From assembly GCF_000711895.1 (NCBI RefSeq), contig NZ_JONO01000025.1, positions 1 to 64,000 of the forward strand: a DNA stretch of 64,000 bases, given 5' to 3'. The notes beneath the pieces were generated by a model, which worked only from the letters and a program-made list of their open reading frames with translations, was not told where the DNA came from and searched no databases. Made by a program: the position numbers and the translations under genes. Positions 15,475 through 23,457 of this stretch are shown one piece after another; position 1 is the stretch's first letter, and each line of letters begins with the position of its first letter. The DNA is from Photorhabdus australis DSM 17609. Lineage in GTDB: Bacteria > Pseudomonadota > Gammaproteobacteria > Enterobacterales > Enterobacteriaceae.

Positions 15475-17041
15475 TCAGACGCCCCCAGAGTTCGGCGACA
15501 AACATCGCCCGATGTAACATATCAGCCAGTTGTTCATCGTCCATGTCAGCATAGAGTTCAGACGCTTTATTTTTTGCCGCCTCATAGCCCCTGGTTTCCA
15601 GTGCCATAAGAATAGGAACTAGCAGCGGGTCAACCGTGTTTTGCCATTCCTGGCCGCTTACCGCACCCGGCATCGTATTCACCGATGTCACCGGCTCCGC
15701 CGTTAATGCGGTCCATCCGGTTTTAGCGTTTAAAAAGGCTGAAGAGAAATCCGGGGCTGCGGGTGTTTCGGGGACTTTCAGGCAATCTTCATCATCGGCG
15801 GCAACAGGAATTTGCAGCTTATCATGCACCCATTGCACCGGAATTTTCATCCCCAGACCGACCAGCCCCGGCAGCGCGGCGGCATAGGCGCTCACATCTT
15901 CCGGCTCGGACAAATCAAACTCAAACACCGGCTTACGCCGTTGATTATCGAATGATTTGCAGTTCAAGGCATATAAAGGAAACACCAGATCCCGCGTGAG
16001 TGTGGCGGCCAGTTGCGTGGCGTCACTGTTGCGCACCTCGAAACGCACTTCATTATGCACGTTACCCAATGCGTTTGTACTTGTCGCGCCGTCTGCCTGG
16101 CTGGTCAGTGTGCCACCCAAAATGGCTTTAGACATGCTCAACTCAGCCCAATTCATCATCGCCATAAACGGGTCTGATGTGCCGTCTGCCGCCGCTTTAA
16201 AATCAATCAACATGGAGCGCGGAATAATCCCGCCGGCGTTATGACCGATTGACATGACCGCATGCAATAAAGTCTGTTTCTCTTTGTCAGTCGCGCCCGC
16301 CGGATATTGCCCAACTCTAATAGGCAGACCGTAGATTTCCAGAAACTCGGCCAGGTCCCGGACCGAATAGTTCTTGAAGATAAACGGCCAGACGAGAGTG
16401 CGGATTAACCCCGTTCGGGCAAGATAACCTGACTTTGATTTGGCGATATGCTGTATCCAGCCGAACGGCTGCAAATCTTCCCCGTCTGCCGTCCCGTTGC
16501 GTAAGCGTAATTGATTGCGCTCATACTGAGGCGTCTGAAACCAGGCCGGGTCGCGCCATTCAACCGCACGCGGAATAATCAGCTTGCCGGCATCTTCCCA
16601 CTCGATTTCTTGGCAGCTGAACCCTTTTAATATCGCGTCTGTGGCATCGAAAAGGCAATCGGGTAACCAATCCGCATCTAACAATATTTCGGTTAATAGC
16701 TCGGCGTCGCTGATTTCTTCCCGGCTGGCATTGGGCGGCGGCTTAACTGACCAATCCAGCGACTGGATAGCCCGCCGACGCTTACCTAATTCTGACTGTA
16801 AATGCGCGTCTTTTTCTTCCATATCTTCCGCCAGTTCACACTGTGCCAGTAGCTGGCCGCGCTCGGCCTCAATCAGAATTTCAGCCGCGCGGGCAGGCGT
16901 CAAACCACTGACCGGATGATCACCGTAGTATCGGCGCAATTGCGACACACGGGATTCACCATCCCGAGTCTGCATCTCATGTTTAAACCAAAAGCGGCGG
17001 CCAACGGCATCCACTAACCTGTTGAATATTTTCACCAACAC
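15458..17041 (-). CDS. Portal protein (Mu gp29-like, DUF935 type)
   Basis: A 527-aa portal protein of the DUF935 family. The N-terminus carries SRVSQLRRYYGDHPVSGLTPARAAEIL; the middle has KNYSVRDLAEFLEIYGLPIRVG, a strongly conserved Mu gp29 segment, and SMSKAILGGTLTSQADG. It forms the channel for DNA entry at one capsid vertex. It overlaps the large terminase gene by 10 bases. Confidence 0.95.
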   Translation of the reverse strand: MLVKIFNRLVDAVGRRFWFKHEMQTRDGESRVSQLRRYYGDHPVSGLTPARAAEILIEAERGQLLAQCELAEDMEEKDAHLQSELGKRRRAIQSLDWSVKPPPNASREEISDAELLTEILLDADWLPDCLFDATDAILKGFSCQEIEWEDAGKLIIPRAVEWRDPAWFQTPQYERNQLRLRNGTADGEDLQPFGWIQHIAKSKSGYLARTGLIRTLVWPFIFKNYSVRDLAEFLEIYGLPIRVGQYPAGATDKEKQTLLHAVMSIGHNAGGIIPRSMLIDFKAAADGTSDPFMAMMNWAELSMSKAILGGTLTSQADGATSTNALGNVHNEVRFEVRNSDATQLAATLTRDLVFPLYALNCKSFDNQRRKPVFEFDLSEPEDVSAYAAALPGLVGLGMKIPVQWVHDKLQIPVAADDEDCLKVPETPAAPDFSSAFLNAKTGWTALTAEPVTSVNTMPGAVSGQEWQNTVDPLLVPILMALETRGYEAAKNKASELYADMDDEQLADMLHRAMFVAELWGRLNVTTG

Positions 17042-18591
17042 CCCCTCTCAAAAGTCGGTAAGTCATCATCGTTTTTGGCCGCGTGTTTCTCCGGTAGGGG
17101 AATAAATTCAATTAGCTGGCCGTCCATGTAACTGGCTCGGGTAAACATCAGGTAAGCCCCGGCACTGTCGCCGTGACGTTTTTGACCGTCTGTCCCGGCC
17201 CGGCGGGTTTTATCAATTTTGGGCACGCCCCGGATGTTCTGGATTTGGCGCTGGTCGGCAATGATGTCTTCATCTTTAGGAATACGGATGTCATTGGATT
17301 CATACAGCGCCTTGTATTTTGGTGACCATTCACGATAGAAATTATCCGTAATATGGATAGCATCGACCATATTTTCACCGTAGTGCAATAACACTGTTTC
17401 CCCTAAATAACCGCCGTTCCCTGTCGAGTCGATGGCAATCCCGACCAAACGGGGGAGTCGGTCAATCATAAAAAAGGCTATCTGGCGTTGCTGATTGTAA
17501 GGCACATCATGCAATTCAACGGTGATATGCAGAATGCGGCGGGTGTCCTGCTCAATACTCCCGGCCCCGATGACCGATAAATCGCCGGAACGGGCAAAAT
17601 CCTGACCGAAAGCATGGCGGGTATCAGGATCCAGTTTTTGTAATGCAGGTAACAGCGTCTCTTCACAAAACGTCAACACTGTGTTTTTACGCTCGTCTTC
17701 CGTCCAGGTCATATGGCCCCTGGGCATAGCAAAACGGACAACAACACACTGGGCATTGGTTGCGCGGTCAATCAGCACCCGGGGGATATAGGCCCCGCTG
17801 CCTTGCTTCGGCACGCAATAATATTCTTCCAGTGCATCTTCTTCCGTCGCGGTGTCTTTGAGTAAATTAGCTTTCCATTCGTCTTCTTTTTCCTGCGACC
17901 AGGTTTGCCGGGAAACCTGGCAGATACGTTTATACAGCCCGTCATTGCAACCATCATCCAGCGTAATCGTATGAACAGAATAACGTTTACGCCCGGCGCG
18001 GGAATCCTGGATCAACTCGTTAAACAGGTTTTCATTGCCATTATGCGTCGAAATAATGCGCACTTTTGCGCCCCACATCGTCAAAGCCAGCGCGGCTTTC
18101 AGCACTTCGGCCAACCGTTCATGGAAAGCGGCCTCATCGATGGTGACATTCCCTTGCATCCCGCGTAAGTTCTTAGGGTTGCTGGATAATGCCTGGACTT
18201 TAAACCCGCTGCTAAAGTAAATAACAAACGTCAGAATATCTTTGTCTTCATCTTTAAAGACTTCTTCACCCACTTCACCCGCCGCCAGCCCGTAAGCCTT
18301 AGCCCACATGGCCGCCGCATCAATAAATTCCCGCGCCATTTCTTTATTGGAACCAATATAGAAATGGTTTGTGCCGCCGGCGTCACGGGCTTTGGCGGCG
18401 GTCAGTGACGCATCAGCGGCGTCAGCCCAGGTCAACCCGATCCGCCGCGATTTTTCTGCAATTTTTAAGACCGATTCATCGGCGATCCAGCGCTTTTGAT
18501 AACCCAGCAGCACCGCATTGGGGTCAAACGTCTCATCGTTAACCGCATTGATAATAAACTCCGTTGCCGGGTTTAATTCCTGTACTAGCAT
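17032..18591 (-). CDS. Large terminase subunit (Mu gp28-like)
   Basis: A 519-aa packaging ATPase and nuclease. An ATPase P-loop-like site SRRIGLTW lies at residues 48-55, and a Walker B-like TIDEAAFHERL follows near residue 150. The C-terminal nuclease half contains HAFGQDFARSGDLS and IDSTGNGGYLG, with acidic residues typical of terminase nucleases. It cuts and packages DNA by a headful mechanism, including flanking host DNA in Mu. It shares one base with the small terminase gene. Confidence 0.95.
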   Translation of the reverse strand: MLVQELNPATEFIINAVNDETFDPNAVLLGYQKRWIADESVLKIAEKSRRIGLTWADAADASLTAAKARDAGGTNHFYIGSNKEMAREFIDAAAMWAKAYGLAAGEVGEEVFKDEDKDILTFVIYFSSGFKVQALSSNPKNLRGMQGNVTIDEAAFHERLAEVLKAALALTMWGAKVRIISTHNGNENLFNELIQDSRAGRKRYSVHTITLDDGCNDGLYKRICQVSRQTWSQEKEDEWKANLLKDTATEEDALEEYYCVPKQGSGAYIPRVLIDRATNAQCVVVRFAMPRGHMTWTEDERKNTVLTFCEETLLPALQKLDPDTRHAFGQDFARSGDLSVIGAGSIEQDTRRILHITVELHDVPYNQQRQIAFFMIDRLPRLVGIAIDSTGNGGYLGETVLLHYGENMVDAIHITDNFYREWSPKYKALYESNDIRIPKDEDIIADQRQIQNIRGVPKIDKTRRAGTDGQKRHGDSAGAYLMFTRASYMDGQLIEFIPLPEKHAAKNDDDLPTFERGCW

Positions 18592-19163
18592 TAAACAATC
18601 CCCAAGATTTGACGCTTGATATCTGCCGCCGCTTCCGCCGTGAGTCCGGCCTGTTTGACCAGGGTTTCAGTCTGCTCTGCGGCTTCCGCCGCAAACGCGG
18701 CCCGGATTTCTTTTTCGCGCTTCGTGCTGGTCATGGCGGCCTGCTCAATCCGGGCGGCGACCAGGGCTAACTGAGATAAGGCTTTCGGTTCAACCGGCTC
18801 ATCCCCCTCGGCCAACTTCATACTGGTTTCAAATGCGAGGGATTTCACAAATTCTTGCAACAGCTTCCCGACGTCGGAAGAGGGCGCAGACCCCAGCCGG
18901 GAGACCCACACATCAGCAATTTCCCGCCCTTCACGAATACGGGCACCGAGGGTTTCCATCCGGGAGGCGTAACGATTCAGACCCGTCCGGGAGATTTTCA
19001 GCGCATCGGGTAAACCTTCTTCATCGATCAGCTCATTAATCGCGGTGCGGATATCTTCCTGGGTATGACGCTTATCACGCAGCAAACTGTGAAGCTGGTC
19101 CCGGATGGCCGGCGGCAACAAATCAATCTTCGACGGACGACCACGCGTCTGTTTATTACTCAT
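18591..19163 (-). CDS. Small terminase subunit (Mu gp27-like, DUF3486 type)
   Basis: A 190-aa protein starting MSNKQTRGRPSKIDLLPPAI, the typical N-terminus of the DUF3486 family. It has an N-terminal helix-turn-helix-like region (residues ~10-70, including INELIDEEGLPDALKISRTG) and a helical C-terminus. It should recognise the packaging site. An upstream ATG would add 32 residues inside gp26 and is less likely; the start used follows the gp26 stop by two bases. Confidence 0.88.
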   Translation of the reverse strand: MSNKQTRGRPSKIDLLPPAIRDQLHSLLRDKRHTQEDIRTAINELIDEEGLPDALKISRTGLNRYASRMETLGARIREGREIADVWVSRLGSAPSSDVGKLLQEFVKSLAFETSMKLAEGDEPVEPKALSQLALVAARIEQAAMTSTKREKEIRAAFAAEAAEQTETLVKQAGLTAEAAADIKRQILGIV

Positions 19164-19165
19164 GG

Positions 19166-19462
19166 CTATCCCCTTGGCCGAGGGCGCTTCACACCCGGTA
19201 CGGTACTGCGACCTTCTGCCACATCCGCCCCGCGTCCGGTCAGGGTAGCAACCAGACAACCGGCAACATCCTTGATCGACACTAGCCTCTGTTCTTCCAG
19301 CCAGGACATATGAGAGCGCACCACGTCACGGCCAATACGATGACCGTAGGCATCAAGGCAGGTCTGCAAGACCGATTCATTGGCATCACCACCACATTCG
19401 GTCAGTGAACGCAGCAAAACCAGCCGTTGGTCAGCGTTCAAAATTTCACGCATGGATGACAT
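19166..19462 (-). CDS. Mu gp26-like winged-helix protein
   Basis: A 98-aa protein with a winged-helix pattern (QRLVLLRSLTECGGDANESV, then HMSWLEEQRLVSIKD). Mu-like gp26 proteins are small DNA-binding-like proteins located just before the small terminase, perhaps helping packaging. The start shares a base with the stop of the preceding gene. Confidence 0.8.
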   Translation of the reverse strand: MSSMREILNADQRLVLLRSLTECGGDANESVLQTCLDAYGHRIGRDVVRSHMSWLEEQRLVSIKDVAGCLVATLTGRGADVAEGRSTVPGVKRPRPRG

Positions 19463-19764
19463 TAATTCTTTTCCTTTAATTCATTTTGTAATAACAAATC
19501 GCTCAGATGGCGTAACTGACGCAGCTCCGGCAAGGCGGCTTTTAAATCGCCGCGCAGGTTCGCCATCTCCAGCTGCAAAGCGTGTAATTCTTTCTGATTC
19601 GGCAAAGTCGATAATGACCCTTCAAGCTGTCGCACCTGCACTTTAAGTAATTCAACATCATCACGTTTGGCATAAGTTTTACTGAGCAACACCAGTGCCA
19701 CGTTAAAGGTGACCGTGACCGCCGCCCACACCATCGACCAGTTCTCTTTAAGAAATGCCAGCAC
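19462..19764 (-). CDS. DUF2730-type membrane coiled-coil protein (Mu gp25-like), GTG start
   Basis: A ~100-aa protein with one N-terminal membrane helix (MVWAAVTVTFNVALVLLSK) and a coiled-coil C-terminus (VELLKVQVRQLEGSLSTL onward). Such DUF2730 proteins sit before gp26 in Mu-like phages; their role is unknown. No ATG fits well. A GTG at 19764 with GGGAG 10 bases upstream is preferred; a longer reading into the overlapping gene would add 48 unlikely residues. It overlaps the zinc-finger gene by 17 bases. Confidence 0.75.
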   Translation of the reverse strand: MLAFLKENWSMVWAAVTVTFNVALVLLSKTYAKRDDVELLKVQVRQLEGSLSTLPNQKELHALQLEMANLRGDLKAALPELRQLRHLSDLLLQNELKEKN

Positions 19765-19975
19765 CGAATTTTTTCTCCCATAATTCAACCTGTTTTTGAC
19801 AGTCAACACAGCGTTCAAACGCCGGATTAATGGCAAGCCGGGCGGGATCAATCGCGTCGCCACAGTGACAGCAAATGCCGTCTCCTGTCTGAATTGGCCG
19901 CTCAACATGGGCTTTTAGAGCTAATTCCCGCTGACATTGTTCTACTTCACAGGCTTTATCAATCAGTCTGCTCAT
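19748..19975 (-). CDS. TraR/DksA-type zinc-finger protein
   Basis: A 75-aa protein with a four-cysteine zinc site, CCHCGDAIDPARLA then RCVDCQ, and an acidic helical N-terminus. That is the layout of short TraR/DksA proteins that bind the RNA polymerase secondary channel and alter promoter output without ppGpp. In Mu-like phages such a gene is common in the late operon. Target promoters are unknown. It overlaps Rz by four bases. Confidence 0.88.
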   Translation of the reverse strand: MSRLIDKACEVEQCQRELALKAHVERPIQTGDGICCHCGDAIDPARLAINPAFERCVDCQKQVELWEKKFGAGIS

Positions 19976-20327
19976 TTTGTTGTTTTCCCCGTTGTTGGTC
20001 GGTCCATGCTTTGATTGCCGACAGCTTTTGCGCCAGTTCCTGGCTCCATTGCCCGTATTGGCTGGCGTGAGTCAGCAGCGCATGCGGCTCCCCGGAACGG
20101 GGCATCGGCGGTTTCGCGGGCAGTTGTAACAGCTGGGAAGGAATTGCCGGGCAGGCTGAAATCACCAGGGGCGGCGTGGCGGTAACCGAGAGCGGCTTGG
20201 TAGAGCCGCAACCCGTTAGGGCCAATGCCGGTGTAAGCACTCCCATCACGCCTAAGAGCCTCAGGAATACTTTGCTCAATACGTTGCGTGGTTTGTGATA
20301 AGCGCGTGATAGCGGCGTATAAGTCAT
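19959..20327 (-). CDS. Rz1-like outer-membrane lipoprotein spanin, overlapping Rz
   Basis: A 122-aa product in a different frame, largely inside the Rz gene. It has a basic N-terminus, a hydrophobic stretch (LGVMGVLTPALA) and a lipobox LTGC with the lipidated Cys at residue 40. The mature part is Pro-rich and then helical. Together with Rz it should bridge and fuse the membranes at lysis. An earlier ATG at 20372 is possible, but the one at 20327 leaves a more usual signal length. Confidence 0.8.
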   Translation of the reverse strand: MTYTPLSRAYHKPRNVLSKVFLRLLGVMGVLTPALALTGCGSTKPLSVTATPPLVISACPAIPSQLLQLPAKPPMPRSGEPHALLTHASQYGQWSQELAQKLSAIKAWTDQQRGKQQNEQTD

Positions 20328-20577
20328 TTGATATCTTTTCGTTTGCATGTTGCTGTGCCTGCTGTTTTTCAATCAAATCGTGCAGTACGCCGGCATTTAA
20401 TTCGGCGGTGGCTTTTTGTGCCCGATAAAAAGACAGTTCTGCTTCTTTGCGGTTTTCAATTTCCTGATTGATTTGAGGTTGCAAACGTGATTCGGCCCAC
20501 CTATCCCCTAGCCAAATGCACAGTGAACCCCATACCACAATGAGCCAATAACGTCGGATAAGATTAATCACGGGCAA
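19972..20577 (-). CDS. Rz-like inner-membrane spanin
   Basis: A 201-aa protein with one N-terminal membrane helix (YWLIVVWGSLCIWLG, residues 10-24) and a long helical, coiled-coil-like periplasmic part (residues ~30-110, ENRKEAELSFYRAQK and on). The C-terminal third is low-complexity, probably because the DNA also encodes Rz1 in another frame. It acts with Rz1 as the spanin pair in the last lysis step. Confidence 0.82.
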   Translation of the reverse strand: MPVINLIRRYWLIVVWGSLCIWLGDRWAESRLQPQINQEIENRKEAELSFYRAQKATAELNAGVLHDLIEKQQAQQHANEKISNDLYAAITRLSQTTQRIEQSIPEALRRDGSAYTGIGPNGLRLYQAALGYRHAAPGDFSLPGNSFPAVTTARETADAPFRGAACAADSRQPIRAMEPGTGAKAVGNQSMDRPTTGKTTK

Positions 20578-20824
20578 ACACCTCGCGGTTTTCTGTCACA
20601 TTGAGTTCTTTGTCACGCTTAATGGCGGCTTGTTTTGATGCCTGAGAATGCGTAACCCAGGCGGCGAGATAGCCGACGAACAGATATTCATCCATCTTGC
20701 CGGCAAGCGCACACCACAACAGAACGGCTGTACTGGCAACAAATGCCCCAAATAAGGTGGTATCAGAGGTTGAGAGGCGACCGGTTGCCGGGTTGCTGAT
20801 AAGCTGCTTTAAGTGCGCTAACAT
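20564..20824 (-). CDS. Holin-like small membrane protein
   Basis: An ~86-aa protein with two hydrophobic helices (FGAFVASTAVLLWCALAG, then YLFVGYLAAWVTHSQ) and a charged C-terminus ending near VFARD. Placed between endolysin and spanins, it is the likely holin or a lysis regulator. A start at residue 7 of the longest frame (MLAHLKQ, 20824) is preferred; the longer form begins at 20842. The holin role is inferred from position and topology. Confidence 0.6.
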   Translation of the reverse strand: MLAHLKQLISNPATGRLSTSDTTLFGAFVASTAVLLWCALAGKMDEYLFVGYLAAWVTHSQASKQAAIKRDKELNVTENREVFARD

Positions 20825-21078
20825 ACCGGCCCCCTGTCGCATTCAGCCCGCAATAAGCGGATATCTTGAGCAGAAACGGATTGCCAGCCCCGGCAAAATA
20901 GCGATTGATAAGTGGCGTTATAGCTATAAATTGGAATGTCGCTGATATCGTTGCCGGCCAATGCTTGCTGTAAACAACGTTCCCGCCCGGCTTCATAGAT
21001 ACCGAGATAGCGCGGGTTACGCAATTCAGCAATTTGTCTTTTTAATAAATAGTCTGAAATCGGCGGCGGCAGCATCAC
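20818..21078 (-). CDS. Uncharacterised small protein in the lysis block
   Basis: An 86-aa protein, MMLPPPISDYLLKRQIAELR at the start, with two cysteines near the C-terminus (ECDRGPVC). No signal peptide or membrane helix is visible. It overlaps the endolysin by four bases and the holin-like gene by about seven, so it belongs to the lysis operon. I do not recognise a family. Confidence 0.6.
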   Translation of the reverse strand: MMLPPPISDYLLKRQIAELRNPRYLGIYEAGRERCLQQALAGNDISDIPIYSYNATYQSLFCRGWQSVSAQDIRLLRAECDRGPVC

Positions 21079-21584
21079 AACACCTCTAACACCGCAGGCG
21101 TCAGCTTATCCAGGCGGTTAAACCAGCCGTCAAGAAAGACTTTTTGTGTCGGGTTCACGGCAATAATACGGGCGTAAGCCAGTGCACGCCGATTCAGTAG
21201 TCGGATAAACAGATATTGCGGCGCAAGGGTTTCGACGGCATTGAGGGTGCCAGGGCCGATAACGCCGTCATCCCGGACACCTACTGCACGTTGTAATTGC
21301 TGTACGGCGGGCTTGATGCCGTGCTGAACGGCGGCATCAAATACCGCCAGCGAGATACCTGCCGGTAACTTATCGCAACCGGCTTTCAGCCAGAAATCCC
21401 GGTAATAGATTTCGGTGGCATCGTCTTCGGTTAATGCGGCAATATTGAGGTGAGGGTAGCTGCGCTGACTGATACCCAATTTTGTCTGGCCGCCGGTGTC
21501 GTTGGGGTTATTGACATAGCCGCCCTCTACGGACAGTAAGTAATGGATAGCATGGATAAAGGAAACGCTGTAACGGTAAGTCAT
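21075..21584 (-). CDS. Endolysin, GH108-type N-acetylmuramidase
   Basis: A 169-aa lysozyme-like protein. The N-terminal catalytic domain contains EGGYVNNPNDTGGQTKLGIS, the GH108 signature, with Glu20 as catalytic acid. A C-terminal predicted peptidoglycan-binding domain has GVRDDGVIGPGTLNAVE. It has no clear signal peptide, so it should need the holin for release. A start at 21584, preceded by AAAGG, is preferred over 21623, which would add 13 residues. Confidence 0.9.
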   Translation of the reverse strand: MTYRYSVSFIHAIHYLLSVEGGYVNNPNDTGGQTKLGISQRSYPHLNIAALTEDDATEIYYRDFWLKAGCDKLPAGISLAVFDAAVQHGIKPAVQQLQRAVGVRDDGVIGPGTLNAVETLAPQYLFIRLLNRRALAYARIIAVNPTQKVFLDGWFNRLDKLTPAVLEVL

Positions 21585-21640
21585 GATAGCTACCTTTGTT
21601 GATAATCGGTAGCTCATCATCATGTTTTAGGCGGGACAAT

Positions 21641-21667
21641 TGGGTTTGTGGGAGGTCAAACAAACCC
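21641..21667. promoter_or_regulatory. Dyad between the Mor gene and lysis genes (late motif copy 1)
   Basis: GGGTTTGT (21642-21649) and ACAAACCC (21660-21667) form a perfect 8-bp inverted repeat with a 10-base spacer. It lies in the 60-base gap between the Mor-type gene and the start of the lysis genes, and its left part recurs at 13403-13423. Mor/C activators bind dyads upstream of their promoters, so this may be the site that turns on late genes. This is inference. Confidence 0.4.
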
Positions 21668-21683
21668 CATCAGAACAGGTAGA

Positions 21684-22106
21684 TTACTTGAAAAGCTCAC
21701 CTTGATAACGTTTACGATGGAGCGCTAATTGCTGACGCAGAATAGCATATACCGTCGAATGGGTAAGGTGATATTTTTTTGCTAACTGCACAACCTCACC
21801 GCGAGAACAACTCCACTCATTAAATAACTGGTTATCACGTAATGCGATTTTTAATGTGTCGCCAGTGGGTAAATAAACAGCTCTGCCACCATAATAATGG
21901 GCCAAAACGCCCGCAAGTTTACTAGCTGACAATCGCGTATCTTTTATATAACCTTGGCGTTGTAACTCAGTGCTAAATAAATCAATGATATCAGCAAGTA
22001 GCTGCGGCCAACGTGCTTGTAGCTCTGTTTCTGGTATATCATCTAATTGATCTAATATTTGTCCCAATTCGTCATAATTATCGGCAAAAAGTGATAGGTT
22101 TTTCAT
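21684..22106 (-). CDS. Mor-type middle/late transcription activator
   Basis: A 140-aa protein of the Mu Mor/C family. The N-terminal half is an acidic helical dimerisation domain. GGRAVYLPTGDTLKIALRD matches the strand region of Mor, and a helix-turn-helix follows (VVQLAKKYHLTHSTVYAILR, residues ~107-126). No second Mor/C protein is visible, so this one may serve the roles of both Mor and C by acting on promoters for the lysis and morphogenesis genes to its left. Confidence 0.88.
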   Translation of the reverse strand: MKNLSLFADNYDELGQILDQLDDIPETELQARWPQLLADIIDLFSTELQRQGYIKDTRLSASKLAGVLAHYYGGRAVYLPTGDTLKIALRDNQLFNEWSCSRGEVVQLAKKYHLTHSTVYAILRQQLALHRKRYQGELFK

Positions 22107-22119
22107 ATCGACAACCCGT

Positions 22120-22428
22120 TTAATAGCTCAAGTGAAAATACCAAATAAAGAGTCCACTCAATATTGACAGAATTAAAATCCCCAAGCTCTTATCGCTTTT
22201 AACCGGATTATCTTGTGCAACAGACAACAATGTTTTCCTTCGAATAAGATACAAAGGGAGAAAGATTATTGTTAGAACTAAAGTCAATGTTCCCCACCAA
22301 ATTGGTGAACGTCCATGAACTTTTTGTTGTTCATCGCGGTATGGACCAATAAGATTGTGGCATGCATCAAAAAACACCCAGAAAGAACATGCAATCGGCA
22401 CTAATGTAAAAAAGTAATCGCTATCCAT
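22120..22428 (-). CDS. Small membrane protein of unknown function
   Basis: A 102-aa protein with three hydrophobic segments: residues 5-22 (FFTLVPIACSFWVFFDAC), ~44-62 (WGTLTLVLTIIFLPLYL), and ~82-100 (LGILILSILSGLFIW). The start overlaps the end of the preceding gene by eight bases. It does not correspond to a Mu core gene I know. It could be an accessory gene altering the lysogen, such as superinfection exclusion. That role is speculation. Confidence 0.65.
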   Translation of the reverse strand: MDSDYFFTLVPIACSFWVFFDACHNLIGPYRDEQQKVHGRSPIWWGTLTLVLTIIFLPLYLIRRKTLLSVAQDNPVKSDKSLGILILSILSGLFIWYFHLSY

Positions 22429-22936
22429 TTAACCCTCCAGCTTGTTGCTCTAACCACTCTTTGCCTCCTGGTAGTGTAACTAAATCAATACCGTATTGCT
22501 GCATTTGTTTAAAATATGAGTCACGACTATCAGAACCTGACACTTGTTGTTTCTCCCGTGTATTGATATTGCTGCTTTGTGCAAAAACTTGTTCGGCTGA
22601 CTGATAGACAGTTTTCAGGTAGTTGTGGTTGGATAACGGTTTCTTGTCTCCCTGTGCCCGTTTTTCACGGATGCGTTCAACGGTTTCACTCAAGGCGTGA
22701 GCCAGTACCCGACTGGGTTTGTAAAGCGCCAGCACTTCCCCGGCCAGTTTTAATGCCCGGCTATTGGACAGGTTTTGTTTCTCACGGCGAAATAAGCCGA
22801 TATAGGCCACCAAATGCCGGGCACAACTGCCCGGTAATTCAGACAGCATTTTTAATAACTGACGGCTGGCGTCATCTTCACATAACGCTTCTAAGTGCCA
22901 GTCTGAGTGGCAAATTGGGCAACGGGCTATTTTCAT
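22421..22936 (-). CDS. Phage protein with N-terminal Cys-x-x-Cys motif
   Basis: A 171-aa protein starting MKIARCPICHSDWHLEAL, a half zinc-ribbon (CPIC, with a His nearby). A helical middle includes GSCARHLVAYIGLFRREKQNL and GEVLALYKPSRVLA. The C-terminus has LPGGKEWLEQQ. It follows gemA with an ATGA overlap. Similar proteins are common in Mu-like early or middle regions; the function is unknown. Confidence 0.65.
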   Translation of the reverse strand: MKIARCPICHSDWHLEALCEDDASRQLLKMLSELPGSCARHLVAYIGLFRREKQNLSNSRALKLAGEVLALYKPSRVLAHALSETVERIREKRAQGDKKPLSNHNYLKTVYQSAEQVFAQSSNINTREKQQVSGSDSRDSYFKQMQQYGIDLVTLPGGKEWLEQQAGGLNG

Positions 22937-23457
22937 GATGATTTCCTCATATTAAAGGCGTGACATATCGCATCGTATCCCCGGCGTGCCGGCAGTGGTT
23001 GTTTGCGGACAGCCATGCCTTCTGTCATCAGCCTGATATGCCATTTTTTCAAACTCTCAATAACTGGATAAACCAGTGCGGGGGTTAGCCAGCCGACTTC
23101 TGCGACCCCGGCACCATTGACTTTAGCTGTTTGTCGCATCACAAATTTATTCAATGCTGACTCTGAACCATCATCAATAAACCCCTGCTGATACATGGTG
23201 ATCCAAATGGCCCGAATTTTGTTAATTTCTGCTGTGCGCACACGGCCTTTAACATGCTGATAATCAGGTTTAAAACGGCGTTTAAATCCCCGTCCAACAA
23301 ACGCCGCATACACCTGTTTTAATTCATGATGGGACATATCACTGCATGATGTTTTCCCGCCGGTTGCTGTCGCCAGGGCCGCGCAATAAGTGTCATCGTC
23401 AAGCTTAAGCGTCGTTTTGGCGATATGAATAAGACGAATGAGCTGTTGTTTATTCAT
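22933..23457 (-). CDS. GemA-like regulator (Mu gp16 type)
   Basis: A 174-aa protein whose N-terminus (MNKQQLIRLIHIAKTTLKLD, then YCAALATATGGKTSCSDMSH) is the hallmark of the GemA/Mu gp16 family. In Mu, GemA affects host gene expression and DNA topology-related functions. The C-terminal part includes KINKIRAIW-like and RGYDAICHAF segments typical of the family. It overlaps the preceding gene by eight bases. Confidence 0.88.
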   Translation of the reverse strand: MNKQQLIRLIHIAKTTLKLDDDTYCAALATATGGKTSCSDMSHHELKQVYAAFVGRGFKRRFKPDYQHVKGRVRTAEINKIRAIWITMYQQGFIDDGSESALNKFVMRQTAKVNGAGVAEVGWLTPALVYPVIESLKKWHIRLMTEGMAVRKQPLPARRGYDAICHAFNMRKSS

